The translations under genes were made by a program, and so were the position numbers. The notes under the pieces are model-generated. The model saw only the letters and a list, made by a program, of their open reading frames with translations. It searched no databases and was not told the DNA's origin. Source: Branchiostoma lanceolatum (lineage: Eukaryota; Chordata; Leptocardii; Amphioxiformes; Branchiostomatidae). From it: DNA of 64,000 nucleotides. Below are positions 1-13,237 of this stretch, in pieces. The DNA lies in the NCBI RefSeq assembly GCF_035083965.1, contig NC_089738.1, forward strand, positions 15,340,734 through 15,404,733. Direction: 5' to 3'. Numbering within the stretch: the stretch's first letter is position 1; each line of letters begins with the position of its first letter.

Positions 1-1532
<1,532 letters not shown>

Positions 1533-2640
1533 TGGAGCCAAGAAGGCAACAGTATTAATGAGCCTTGGACAAAGGCCCAGGAGGACAACTTAAGTTGCCT
1601 TGGAAAACCATTTTCAAAGCGTCTGTTGGCCAGGGTTCCATTCTAGCTAGTTTGCCAACTAAACTGTTAGGAGTCCTGGTAAGCTAACTGGGATGGCACT
1701 CAGGCTAACCATTCTAGCAATACAAATGAATTTCTGCTATGTGCAGCTCGTGAAATTTTTAATGCGCGTAGCTGACAAAATTTAGTCACAGAACTTACGT
1801 GTATGTCCAACAGAGAGCTGACAAAGATGTTTTCGTAGGCATTGAAATGGTTTGTGTGTAGGCAACGAGAGTTGTCCTTGTGGGCCTTCATAGCCTTGAA
1901 AGGTATCCATAGGCTGATATGGATTCATGTATACAAGCAGTCGTGTTGAATAAGAATAGCCTGTCAAGAAACCGACAGAAGGAAGAGACAAAGACTGCAG
2001 CAGATAAAATAACCTTAAAAATATTGAGCAATATCACGAAAAGGCCACTTACAAAATACCTGGCACAGTATAGAGTCATATCAAAGTTTATGGTGCCTTT
2101 TGTACCTACTTAATAGGATGTTCTGTTGGTTTCACTAGGTCTTCAGCCTGCATGCCTTATACGGTAACAGATCTCGACCAATCGCATGGCTGCACAAGTG
2201 GAATTGACCAATGAGAGGATAATTCCTTTTGACCAATCAGTCTCTTGTTCATACTGACAAGCCAAGTATGGGTTGTATATTTTTATCAAAGATATTATCA
2301 AAACTAAAAAAAAGACAGAAAAAAAAAGTAAAAATTGGCATATTTTTTTGCAAAGTTGTAAGAAGAGGCTTTTTTATACAGTAAAACCAACAGAATATCT
2401 GACCATTAGTAACTCTACTGGCCTGACCACTGTAGGGTCTAAGTCCTACCTTAGTGTTGTAAAGATTTGTTTGATATCTCAATATATAACATTTTTGTCT
2501 TCATTTTATAAGTAGCTAGATTGAGAAAAAGACGTTATTTTCACATCATATCAGGTGAAGTAGAACAGTAAAGTCATATCTTTTAGCGGTTTGCATATCA
2601 CCAAGAGATAGTTTACTTTACGGTGTAGAGAGGACAATTT
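1533..2640 (+). other. Probable YAP1 3' untranslated region
   Basis: Follows the YAP1 stop with no further coding exon on this strand. Open frames are short and A/T-rich. The phrase AGTTGTCCTTGTGGGCC near 1871 recurs near 56223, so at least part is dispersed repeat. The 3' end of the transcript could not be placed: no clear AATAAA with a GT-rich element stands out. Confidence 0.35.
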
Positions 2641-4520
2641 TTTTTATGTTTAGCCATAAGTATGGCTAAACATATTGTTTTCTCTCATGTTTCTTCTCCT
2701 GTCAAATCTTCAAATCGATTCATCTCTGTCATTTTTTGACCAAATGACCTGAAATTTGGTACAGAGGTAATGTAGGCAAAAACGAAAGTACGTTCTTTTC
2801 CTTTTTTTGATATTGACCTTGAAAGTGATTTTATTGAGGTTTTTAGGCTATTTTTAGCATATCTTGGCCTCCTGCGCCCTGGTATTTCAACCGAATGACC
2901 TGAAATTTGCTGTATATGTGGCTTGAACAAATATTTAAAGGACTACATTCCCATTTTTGGCATACATATATTCAAAACGATTTATTTTGGGCTTTCTTGA
3001 CAATATTTGCCACTTCTGTCACTTTCAATACTACATGTGACCTACAGGTCGTTGACCCCGAGTGCCTTGCACCTGGCGAAGCTGGAAGTTTGCTTACGAG
3101 GAGGAAAGACCGGACATAAACATTTAACGTGATTATCGGGAAAACACCATGTTCCCTTAAACTCAGTGGTTAAATTGCAGTTTAGGAAATTTTATAACAG
3201 AAAACAAGTTAAATCAATGATTTTGTGAATGTTTATTCTAGCATTAGTTATTCCAGATATTTTCAAACTCCAAATTCTTCAACACAACACGGGAGATCGT
3301 TTCTCCTCAGACTGGCGCGTACTAGTGACTATATTATGTGCCGGGAATGTTTATCTATCGCACGCCTTGGAAGGAAGTTCAACCATGATAAATGGTCGGC
3401 CGTTGCGAAAATTTGGAATCCCATGCTGTTGATTTTCGTGATTGAATCTGTAAGAAAATATATTTTCATGTCGTTCATGTTTTTGGGACGGACGCCGGGA
3501 CGGGGTGAATTTTTTCTATCATAACATTTTCGTCCCGTTAGTAATGCAAATCGAATCGTGTTGCACAAGAGGCAAAACACTAAAAACGTGGGTCTTGTGG
3601 AGTGTTTTGGAGCGGGAAAATGCCGGATATTAGCGGTGCCGAACAGTGTACATCGTCGCGCGCGGGTGACGCTCCGTCAAAACAAATCCGCTGGTGGTCT
3701 AGCGCGGCCACCGAAAATAGGCAGAAACACACAGGAGGACTTAGCACCTTCGTTTATGAGGGAATTGTGAAAATCTTTTGTTACAAATTGTTCGAACATT
3801 GAAACATTTGGATAGATGGTTTGAAACTGTTCTAAATAAAGAGATTTTTGTGTAGTTACGTTCGAAATGTTTCCAACGTATGTGAAATAAGTTCAAACAT
3901 GTTATAAGTTTCAATTCTAATTGTTTGAACACTTTAGAACTATTGTGACTTAGACATTCTTTTAATCAAAATAGTTCAAACGTATTACAAATATTATATT
4001 AAAACCCTCTCGGTGACTTTGAATTGACTCAAATATGTTGTTTTTGGTCATTTCCTTCGTCTCCTGTCAAATCTTCATATGTATACTATGGAAAACTTCA
4101 TTCTTCCCTGGGGTTGATCTTTTTTAATTCAATTTTGAACTGGGTTGATTATGCGCAAGAGTGTAATTTTCAGCGGATATTTTTCGACTGGTTTACATGG
4201 AAATGGCACGGAATATCCCATTCTTGCAAGGGGAGGATTCTTTAATTATTTCTTTCAATTTTGAGCTGGAATGATTATGAAAAAGTCCATTTTTTTAGCA
4301 GAAGTGTATTTGTTAATCAATTAGTGGATATGGTTGTGGACTGGTCCAGATTGTGTTGAGGTGCTACTGGAAGACTCAATTTTGGACTGGGGTGATTCAT
4401 TTTTTTAGTGCAAGTATTTAAGAATGGTCCATTGTTATTTTGGGAGAGTCCATTTTTTTGCATGGCGAGGAGTATGGCTAAACATGCTGTATTTGCTCGC
4501 AAATGTTGCCTTTCTAGTTT
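2641..4520. repeat. Unassigned repeat-rich block bounded by a related direct repeat
   Basis: The phrase GTATGGCTAAACAT lies near the left edge (about 2661) and again near the right edge (about 4470). Each edge also shares CTCCTGTCAAATCTTCA (near 2697 and 4063). Inside there are several short frames in both strands but no domain I recognise and no splice-bounded exon. It may be one inserted element or two related copies with spacer. Family unknown. Confidence 0.35.
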
Positions 4521-7500
4521 TCATTTTATTTTGTATATACGTTTGGATGAGATGTTATAATCGAAGAGAGTGAGTGAGTGAGTGGGATGATATATTGACT
4601 TTAAAGTTTTAGATTTGTTGAATAGAATGACAGTTGATCAATGAATTCATCAGCTTTGCTGCCAACTTTAACAGATCTTTATTTAGCTTGCTTGCAGCAC
4701 AGTGCTTTTTGATCATGGTTTAAGGCCTTGCTTAAAGACAAGGGATTTATAAAACACAAAATGACTTCAGAATGCCTTCTAGCCCAAGTCTTCCATCAAA
4801 ATGTTCTTAATCCATTCTTTGCCAAAGCTATATGGATTCTATGGTCCTACCAGAACATTTAAGGACGTTAGTGTTACCGAGGTGCTCTCTGTTACACAAA
4901 AACACACCCTTAGTCTTAAAACAACATGTTTTGTTTATAGGCCATCCAGAACTACTGTTGGTAATGATTTTAAGAAAACCTTTTGTGATTTTAGGACGAC
5001 GTACTCGCAAGCATGTGCCTTTCATGATAAATGAATAATACTTATGCTTTGCAGCTATTTTAGTTGTTTATTAAGTTGTACATTTCCTTACATGAGTTTG
5101 GTGATACCGCTCCACCATTTTAGTTGATAAAATTTTTCTTGTTTTTCAAGTCCAACTTTATGTTTTGCATTTCTTTTCAAATGATAAGCTATGGACTTTG
5201 TAGGGCATTTTTATAGCTCTGAATATGGATGGTATGAAGATTCCAAATGTGTTTTCTGTGTATAGTGAGCAGTTTGGAATAACCCTTGTTTCTTACGGAA
5301 ACAAAAATGGCTCAGATCTTGCCATTATGTAACAGGAGCACAGGACCGAATTGTTGCACTAGCAATACGGACATAAACAATCAGCAGCAAGCTAATGCCA
5401 AAATCTGATCCCCATGGTAACCAGCATTACCATAGCAACAGCACGTTGTCATGGCAACTTACAAAAATCATTGCTGCATTGCTCTTGTTGACATCAACGC
5501 TTATTTCAACTGACGAGTCCACTGTCATTCCAGTGACTAAAAGAGATATATTTTCCTGTGTCGTTTTGTATTTCTAATGTCCTCTGTGCCTTATACTATA
5601 CTATAGGTATTTTCTAAGCAATAAGGAAAAAGAGCTCTACATTTATGTGCTAAAAGTAAACAGTCAAGCTCTAGCTTGCAGGGGGAAAATGATCTTTCCC
5701 ACTATGAAGTACAGCAAAGGTGTATTTAACTTAACCAACAAGTGCCTTTTGTAGTATCTCACCTCAGTCCTGTTAGTTGCATATCAAATATCACAAATAA
5801 TTGTATCACCAAATGACCATATCTTTTCTATAGATGCTGAAGTGAGGAGTTATGTAAAGATAATGGAATTCCTATTTACAATTGTATGTTACCATTTTCC
5901 ATACATTCACAGGTTGTCCAGAGACCTTTGCACACTGCATTCTGGTAGACACGGCTCTATGGGTAGCACAGGGGCCAAACAAATCATTACCATAACAATT
6001 TTTATCCAGAAAGCGAATAGTACACATGTATTGCAAACGTGTTGTCATGGTAATGATGTTATTTGCTCCCTGTGCTATCCATCTGTGAATAGGTCTCTGT
6101 TGCCCCACCTGGAAAGTATCATGTGAACTGATGTCAAATGTCATAATTCGCTTGATTATTGACAACTATAAGTAACGGATTGTACTGATGCAGTACAGTG
6201 TGGTTATGGCAAAGGACAGTGTGGTGTTGTTACATACTTGAGCAAATGAGTTATGATATCCCACATGTGTTAATGCATGGAAGATTTGAACAGGAGGGGC
6301 TTTTAGACAATGGATATACGTAACATTTGTACATGTTTGTATCTTGGGACTCCATTATCTTTGTATAGTTGACTCTTTGATCACTTCAGAATGTTTCATA
6401 TCATAAGAGTAGATATATTAGACATATCTAGTGTGCCATATCAGTTGCCAATGGCCAAATGTATGGGGTAGTAATAGGTGCATTCACTCCTGTATGTTGG
6501 AGAATGTATACCTGTATTTTTTTACATTCTCACCAACGCCCTTTTTCCTGATATCAGAAGCAGAGGCAGACAAAAAATTCTCACTGCTTCCATGTAGTCA
6601 TATCAGAGCGTTGCGTCTCTACACGTAATGCACAATGTACTTAGAACCATATCACAAGAAAATATATCGAACTCTACAGCAATGTTGCAACAATTCTACA
6701 GCATATTTTTTTCTAGACCGACAAAAAAATCCCACCATATTTTGTGGAGCTGTATTTTGTTGAACCAAAATTACCAAATACTGCCATGCATTGTAACCAA
6801 TTGCTGATGCAAAAGACAAGCTGGTTTATATAGTGACTAGCTAAGAGTAGAAGCACAAGGTGTAAATAGTGCCTTACAGAACAGTATAGAGTTATTCACC
6901 ATATCAGGACACTTAAGGTAAGGTTTTATACTGTTAGTATGAATGATGTGAGTTTTAAAGAGAGAATGGACTTTGGTTTTTAAGATGTAAATAGAACTTT
7001 TGAAAAAAAAAATCTTTGGCTTGGTGTTGTTTCTTGAGTGTTTCTTCTTATTGTCAGATTTGGAGCTGATTGGGGGTTACTTAAGGTTTCAGAAAATGTC
7101 TTGATACAATCATTGGTGTAATAGTATGATTCATTCATCAGGAATACTTGGAACTGATTTTAACAGCAAAATCGTCAAATATTATCTCCATTATCTCGGT
7201 AGAAGCTAACCTCCATCAATCATTAATCTGTCGGGTCAGCACTTTGAAAAACAGTGCCTTTGAGAGATCTCTAGTGCAGCACCCCCCCCCCCCCCAGATT
7301 TGCACAGTTTAGATATGCAGGAGTGCATTATACTGGGGGACGTTGGGTTGGAGGTCTGTTTGGACGTATCTTTTCAGGGTGGTGGAATTATGTACCCTCG
7401 TGGACTTAAATCGGTAGATGTTGCATCCCATGGTTGTAATGCGAATAAGTAGGGCGTTGATATGGTCGTTTTCCGCGCTTCTTGACCTCAGTGAAAAATC

Positions 7501-8060
7501 TCGACTACAAATGTTCCATCCCTTGTCGTCCTTGCGCATCCTAACACGGTTTAGAACAGTGCCGCCAAATTGCTAAAATTATCAAAGCAGGTAAAACCGC
7601 AGCCAGCACAGGCAAAAACAACTCGGACCGATAGGGGTCCCCACTGATATTGCGACGTTTTGTTTCCCTCAGGCGAAAACATTGGGATAATATAAGGGTT
7701 AAAGGACCAACTTGTTGACTGATTTTGTGGTGATTTGCTTTCTTGTCAGTTTCCCTTAAAAATGATAAACAGGAAACAAATATGTATCTAGTTCCTTTAT
7801 TGCGAAAATCGTATGTAAAAAGGACATACGGTTATACCTACGTATTGAGTAAGTAAAGGATAGATGTGAATATCATATACATCCGCTTTTCCTTGTCAGC
7901 CGGAAGGAGTCTGCAACGGAGGCTATCCAAATGAGGTGTTTTTACACTGCGATCAAAATGGATCAAAACACTCAGGTCTTCTTCAATAGAAGAAATAAAG
8001 GTATTGGTGATACTTGAATGACGTTATGTATAAAGGAATTTGAAAATTATCATGAGATGA
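4521..8060. other. Intergenic region between YAP1 and the esterase gene
   Basis: Apart from the hairpin near 5959-6082 I see no supported gene. There is a GAGT microsatellite near 4567 and a run of about 15 C at 7281. The open frame at 7309-7539 (minus) shows no motif or splice sites that I trust. TTTATT at about 7796 gives AATAAA on the minus strand and could serve the esterase transcript, whose stop is at 8061. Confidence 0.4.
5959..6082. repeat. Imperfect inverted repeat, MITE-like hairpin
   Basis: The left arm at 5959-5998 and the right arm at 6041-6082 are imperfect reverse complements; both read through GTAGCACAGGG or its near match, then an A/C-rich run, then ATCATTACCAT. Outer sequences (CAGAGACCT near 5919 and AGGTCTCTG near 6091) also pair, so the foldback probably spans about 5905-6117. 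No transposase is present, and I could not fix target-site duplications. Confidence 0.5.
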
Positions 8061-10501
8061 CTATAAATTTTCATTCAGAAATGACACCAAACTTTTCATA
8101 ACATCCTTCCCAACCTGGAACTCCATCGGTTTCGTTATACGATTCAGAATACCGTGAAAACCTTTCTCAAAGTGTTCCAGCTTAACCCCAACCCCCGCCT
8201 TCTCCAGTCGTTTGGCATACATGATGCCGTCATCCCTTAGCACATCAAACTCACAGACCAGAATACAAGTGTTGGGACAACCGGCCAACTGACTATCCCC
8301 CGCCATGAGAGGGCAGAAATAGGGGTTAAGGATGTCCTTGATTTCTTCAGGTAGGTCGATGACGGTGTCGTCGCGGGGGGTCATTTTGGGAAGGGAGGGA
8401 TCGACCAGGTGTCGGTCTACGTAAGCAGCGAATCGGGACGTCTTTACCCTGTCGCTAATGTGACTGTTCTTCACAAATGTCTTGGCCCACGAATCGTTAC
8501 CGGTGAGGTACTTGTTAAAATGGGACGCAGGGGTTAACGCATCCAACCACGGCGTCTCCCGCGTTCTATAGGAAGCTGTTTGAAAATCCAGAGCCTGTAG
8601 AGCGGGGTAGATCAGGGCCTGTAGTTTGAGAGGACAGACGTTGTTGCTGCTTTCCTGTGCCAGTTTGAGGTCCACTGCCGTTGCCAGGTTGCCCCCTGCA
8701 GCATCCCCGGCTACACCCACACGAGCAGGGTCCACTCCGTACTGATCACGGGCGTAGCGCAGGAAGTATTTGGTAGCGTTGAGGCAGTCTTCGAATGGTA
8801 TGGGAAACGTGTGCTCAGGCCCCAGCCGATAGCTGAAATATGTTTTATCATATTTAAAAATATTTCGTAATGACGTCCAGCAATGGAAGTAACATCGTGG
8901 AAAATGTTATACATGTATCAACTTGAAGATAAAAAGGAAAGACAGGTCAAAGAGCATTTCGGAAATAATGTGCAGGAAACGCAAGTGAATGTTTGAGGCC
9001 TAGATATTGACTTATAGCTATGCATGTATAAAATGTGTATTACGTGTTTTGTGTCGATATATTCACAAACTTTAACATTTGACGGAGCAGAAAAAAATGT
9101 GATCTAGTACTCACTCCACTGAAACTACCACTGCACCAGTTGTCTTTGCAATGTGTCTAGTGACGTTGTCGTAAATATCTGGAAGACGAAATGACGGTTT
9201 TAAGAACCTGCAGACATCATTGCATGGTGGCGAAAGAAACATCATTTTTATAAGTTGTAATCTCTGCAAAACTATCTTATACATGTAATAAAGTTAACGT
9301 TCTGGCAGCATTCAATGTTGCAACCTGCTGACCCATTGATATATGTCGCAGGCAACACCACCATATCAGTTACAACGGATTTGATACAAAACTTTGTTTA
9401 TTTCATGACATATATGTTATATCATTAATCGTATAAGTTGCTTTGCTTGTTTTGTATTTACGTATTGTCCTTTATTTCGGGGGTGATAGCAAAACACTGT
9501 CCATGACTTGAATGTGTCACCACCATGTTTTGTTCATGAATGTTAAAAAAACAAGACAGCTGAACTTTGTACGATATATACACGACCATACCAATATTCC
9601 TCACTTTGCTATCGTACGATGGTCGTGCGATGAATGTACTCACCAACAGACAGCAGGACCCATCCTCCGCCATGCATAAAGACCAGACCTGCCCTGTCCT
9701 GGCCTTGGTCCTGACCCTGTGGCTGGTAGACTCGCACCTTGACTCCGTCAAGGCTCGTGTCCGTCACCAGTAGGGAGGGGTCGTCAATCCGAGGTCGGCG
9801 TTTCATCCCGCTCTTTCTGTGGTAGTCAAGACTTGATCCGAACCCCCAAAACTCGTATATCCTTAGACCTACCCTAAAAGAGAGAAAATCATATCGTTGC
9901 ATGCAGACAGGTTATATCCGACAGAAATAGGACGGTAGTGTTTTCTAAAGTTGGCGGTATTGATACATACATAGTCTGCATTGTTATTTTTTATTCATAA
10001 CTACACGTAGTACGAATATGCAGGGGTGCAAATATCTACTCTTAACCATGATACCGTTCTCATGTGCTTGTAATGTAATAGTGCAATGTGGCTTCGTCAC
10101 AGTTTACGTGTTCAGCCGCATGCCCGATCATCCCTAATCTTCTCGATAAGTGTGTTGGGTTCTTTTACGTGCACAGGTTTGACGATTTAGTCGTATGCCT
10201 GAAGCCATCTCATTCACTGTGTCGCAGGATTTACGTCCCCATCCGAAGGGACGAATGCAATCCCAACCATAGGGTGTGTGTAATCTACATGGGTAACATA
10301 GGCAAAACAGACACATGTCTCAAAATGAAAATGAAGTCTCACCGCGAGCCTCTGAAACTTGTCGACCATCACGATGATCGTGACTTTTCCTGGTTCAGGA
10401 AAACCGGCCAGGACAAATTTACAGTAGTAGTACACCACGGTTGCCATGACTACGGCTAGCAAGCCACCTCCCACCTTCATCGCCGTCATCGCCGCTCCCA
10501 T
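8061..10501 (-). CDS. AADAC/NCEH1-like esterase with the catalytic serine replaced by alanine
   Basis: Member of the hormone-sensitive-lipase-type alpha/beta-hydrolases (arylacetamide deacetylase / neutral cholesterol ester hydrolase group), normally ER-membrane esterases. Exons on the minus strand: 10343-10501, 9644-9873, 9115-9178 and 8061-8832. Exon 1 encodes a hydrophobic anchor (GGGLLAVVMATVVYYY) as in type II membrane members. Exon 2 carries the oxyanion-hole motif HGGGW. Exon 3 plus 4 give AVVVSVDYRLGPEHTFPIPF, typical of the family. Exon 4 should hold GDSAGGN but reads GDAAGGN; the Ala codon is at 8700-8702. The acid (DVLRDDG) and histidine (GFHG) regions remain, and the length (about 407 residues) is normal. 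Exons 2-4 join in phase, but the best exon 1 donor (10342) and exon 2 acceptor (9874) do not, so a small exon is missed or the gene has decayed. It may be a pseudoenzyme or a young pseudogene. Confidence 0.85.
10094..10300. repeat. Dispersed repeat in esterase intron 1
   Basis: The stretch with CGTGTTCAGCCGCATG, TTCTTTTACGTGCACAGG and CCATCCGAAGGGACGAATG has the composition and wording of a dispersed, SINE-like element and ends about 40 bp before exon 1. The open frame at 10088-10459 runs through it and through the antisense of exon 1, so it is not called as a gene. Confidence 0.4.
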
Positions 10502-13237
10502 CTGAGAAAAGCGATTGAAACAAGATCACATACCAGGGGGCTCAAAATCGACCTTGAACTTCGGCTTCACAACACCTGCCCACATACCAAATATCATCGT
10601 AATCTATCAAGAGGTTCTTGAGTTATGCTGACTACAGTAGTGCGGAAACACAAACAGACAGACAAACAAACAAACAAACACACACACACACAGACACACC
10701 CAAAACTATTTCTCAACTTTTCATCGAGATAACAACAACAACAAAGAAATGACAAACCAAAACACAACACAACTGATTCGACCCTTTTTGTTAATCTCCA
10801 AGCAGATGTTAGAAAGGAAAATCGTTACGTTTTCTAGCTCCCCGTTTTTACTTCCAAACCGCTGTCCTTTCTTACATCCGCTAGGCCGCGGTTTCATAGT
10901 GGAGCCAGTGGAATAAAAAGCAGTCATTGTGATCTTGAATAAGCGTTGTGTGAATTCGTTGAAGCTAGTGATTGTAAACTGGCTACTGGGATTCCCACAA
11001 TACAGACTACTAGTATTAACGAAACTTGGCACACTCATAAAGCATCAAAAGATTCTTGAACTAATAAATACAATTTCACCTTCTTACGATAACCAGAAGT
11101 GAGTCATAGGAAATCTTCATTGAACATCCCTCGTTTACATGCATTATACAGTGAATCAATCCCTTACCTTTACCCACAAGTTAGTTCTTTGACTGCAATA
11201 GCCTCCTCCCCTCCCGGACTTGTTTGTACTCTGACTACCAGTTCGACGACTTGATCATTGACCTGTGTCAGCACTGAGGCCAACCATTTGGTGCTGTTGT
11301 TCGGATGATCAACTAACATAAATGTCTTACTCTAGGACCCGCTCATTTCAGCCTGTCCTGCTCTCGCCTAAACGTTTGTGGAGATTGTACTATACAACTT
11401 AGATTTCAGAAGTGTTTTTCTATAAGGCAAGACAATGAGAAATACTTTGTGACAACGAGCCGAAATTCCACTCTACGACTTCATGCCAGGAATTTGGAAC
11501 TGATTTTGTATCTTACGCCGAAAGTAGGTCATGTATGCTTACCTGCACAGTTACTAGTACCGGGAAGATCAGGGAGAGACTCAACAAGATTTACAAAGAA
11601 GCCATCGCCACCTTTTTTTGCATCAGTTAATCATGCCACGTCACCTGGTGAAGGCATAAAGCTGTGATGTCATTTATACACTCCCACAGGGATAGATTAC
11701 ACTGCTATATGTAGATACATGTAGGCTCGGTCGCATTACAAAGTAAGTATATATACATATACTCTACTTGTGAAAACGAATCTTTTTGCGCTTTGTGTGT
11801 TTGTTTCAGTCATACCTTAACATTTTGCATGATATTCCAATTCTGAAGTCAAGGGATACACAAATCCAATTAGGTCACAGAGATGTCGCAGCGCGATCGC
11901 CGTGGAATGGTGCCTTCGAGTGAAATCGTTCTGCCACTCACTATTAATCTATACAAGGATGACAACAGGGCATTTTTTTCCTTTTAGAGTAGAATGGATA
12001 ATAGAATTTAGGGCGAAAACGTACTACCTCTGGTGTTATCATTGGAAGTCAGGCCTTGTTGCTGCCCTCCCGACATGGTGCCATTTGACAGGTTCACTGA
12101 ACACCAAAAACACGCCTTGCACCAGAAAGGGCGTTTGTGGATATAATCGTGACTCTAGACTCGAGAAACCGTGTACTTCTGATTGCCGAACCTAACAGAA
12201 AACAAAGATTAAAGCTTCCGCGCCAGGCTGGAGGCCTGCCCCCCTACTTTGCCCCTCGCGGGGTTATTTGGGGGTAACCGAAGTTGAAGTTGAAGCTTAC
12301 CACATCGGATGGGCTACAAACGTCACACATTGGACAGCCGAGACAAGTCACATATGAAAACTTAATACTTAACTTCATCTAATATTGAAACATGCTGTGA
12401 AAGGAATATCGTTTCTTTACACAAAGCCGTGGTGTTTATTGTGTACAATGATGTATGCATAGTCTATGCTGGAGAAAAACAGCTGGTTTGAAAACATTGC
12501 AAATTTACATTATCATCGTCAATAAGAGAGGCGCATGCGTGTGTTTTGGAGAAAATTGTCCAGCAGATTATATTAAAAAAAAATAATAAAGACTATTCCA
12601 ACTGTGAAACAGCGACAGCATATATTCAAAACTGTTCTGAGAGAATTGTGAAAATACTCAAAAGTAAACAGTCGTATCCAAGTAGTTCACGTTTTCGATT
12701 AAGTTGATTGAACTCATCCACTCATCCTTGGTTACTATAGTATAAGGCATGTTTTTCTAAATCGGTGCTTTTTCAGTTCACAATGAACAAATTATTATCC
12801 ATTGAGGATCTGAGAAAATATTCTGTTTGTTTTGTGTCTCAAAGGGAAAAACTGCGAAAAGTACAAATTTAACAACAGCGAACATACATGTATAGAGCTT
12901 TAAAATAGATGCAACTTCTTTTCCTTGAATATGCTTCTTAAAATACCATAAAAGCCAATCATGTGTATTATCGTAAACTAGTAAGCTGTGTCTTCGACAT
13001 ACTATACAAAGAAGAAATATAAATAAGGGCCCATCTGATCAGCCGACACAGAATCGGACGGGGGATGCCACAGACTATCTGATGCATTTGACCCGTACTA
13101 GACGAGCCAAGCTGCATTAAGTGCCGTCATAGAAGACTTTAACCCATTTCTTGATAGGGACTGTTGCCGTATAGTCGAAAAATTGGGAAGGTCGATTCTT
13201 CGTGTTGGTAATTGCAGTTTAAAGAGTTTTAACGATA
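10502..13237. other. Intergenic region, repeats only
   Basis: Contains an ACAAACA/ACACAC tail at about 10660-10700, which ends a dispersed repeat starting near 10530, and a G/C-rich repeat at about 12215-12300 (CCCCTCGCGGGGTTATTTGG followed by GAAGTTGAAGTTGAAG). Open frames are short, without recognisable domains. The upstream promoter of the esterase should lie just right of 10501 but I see no diagnostic box. Confidence 0.4.

Noticed and set aside
10088-10459. 123-codon plus-strand frame
   Set aside because: It is antisense to esterase exon 1 and runs through a dispersed repeat in intron 1.
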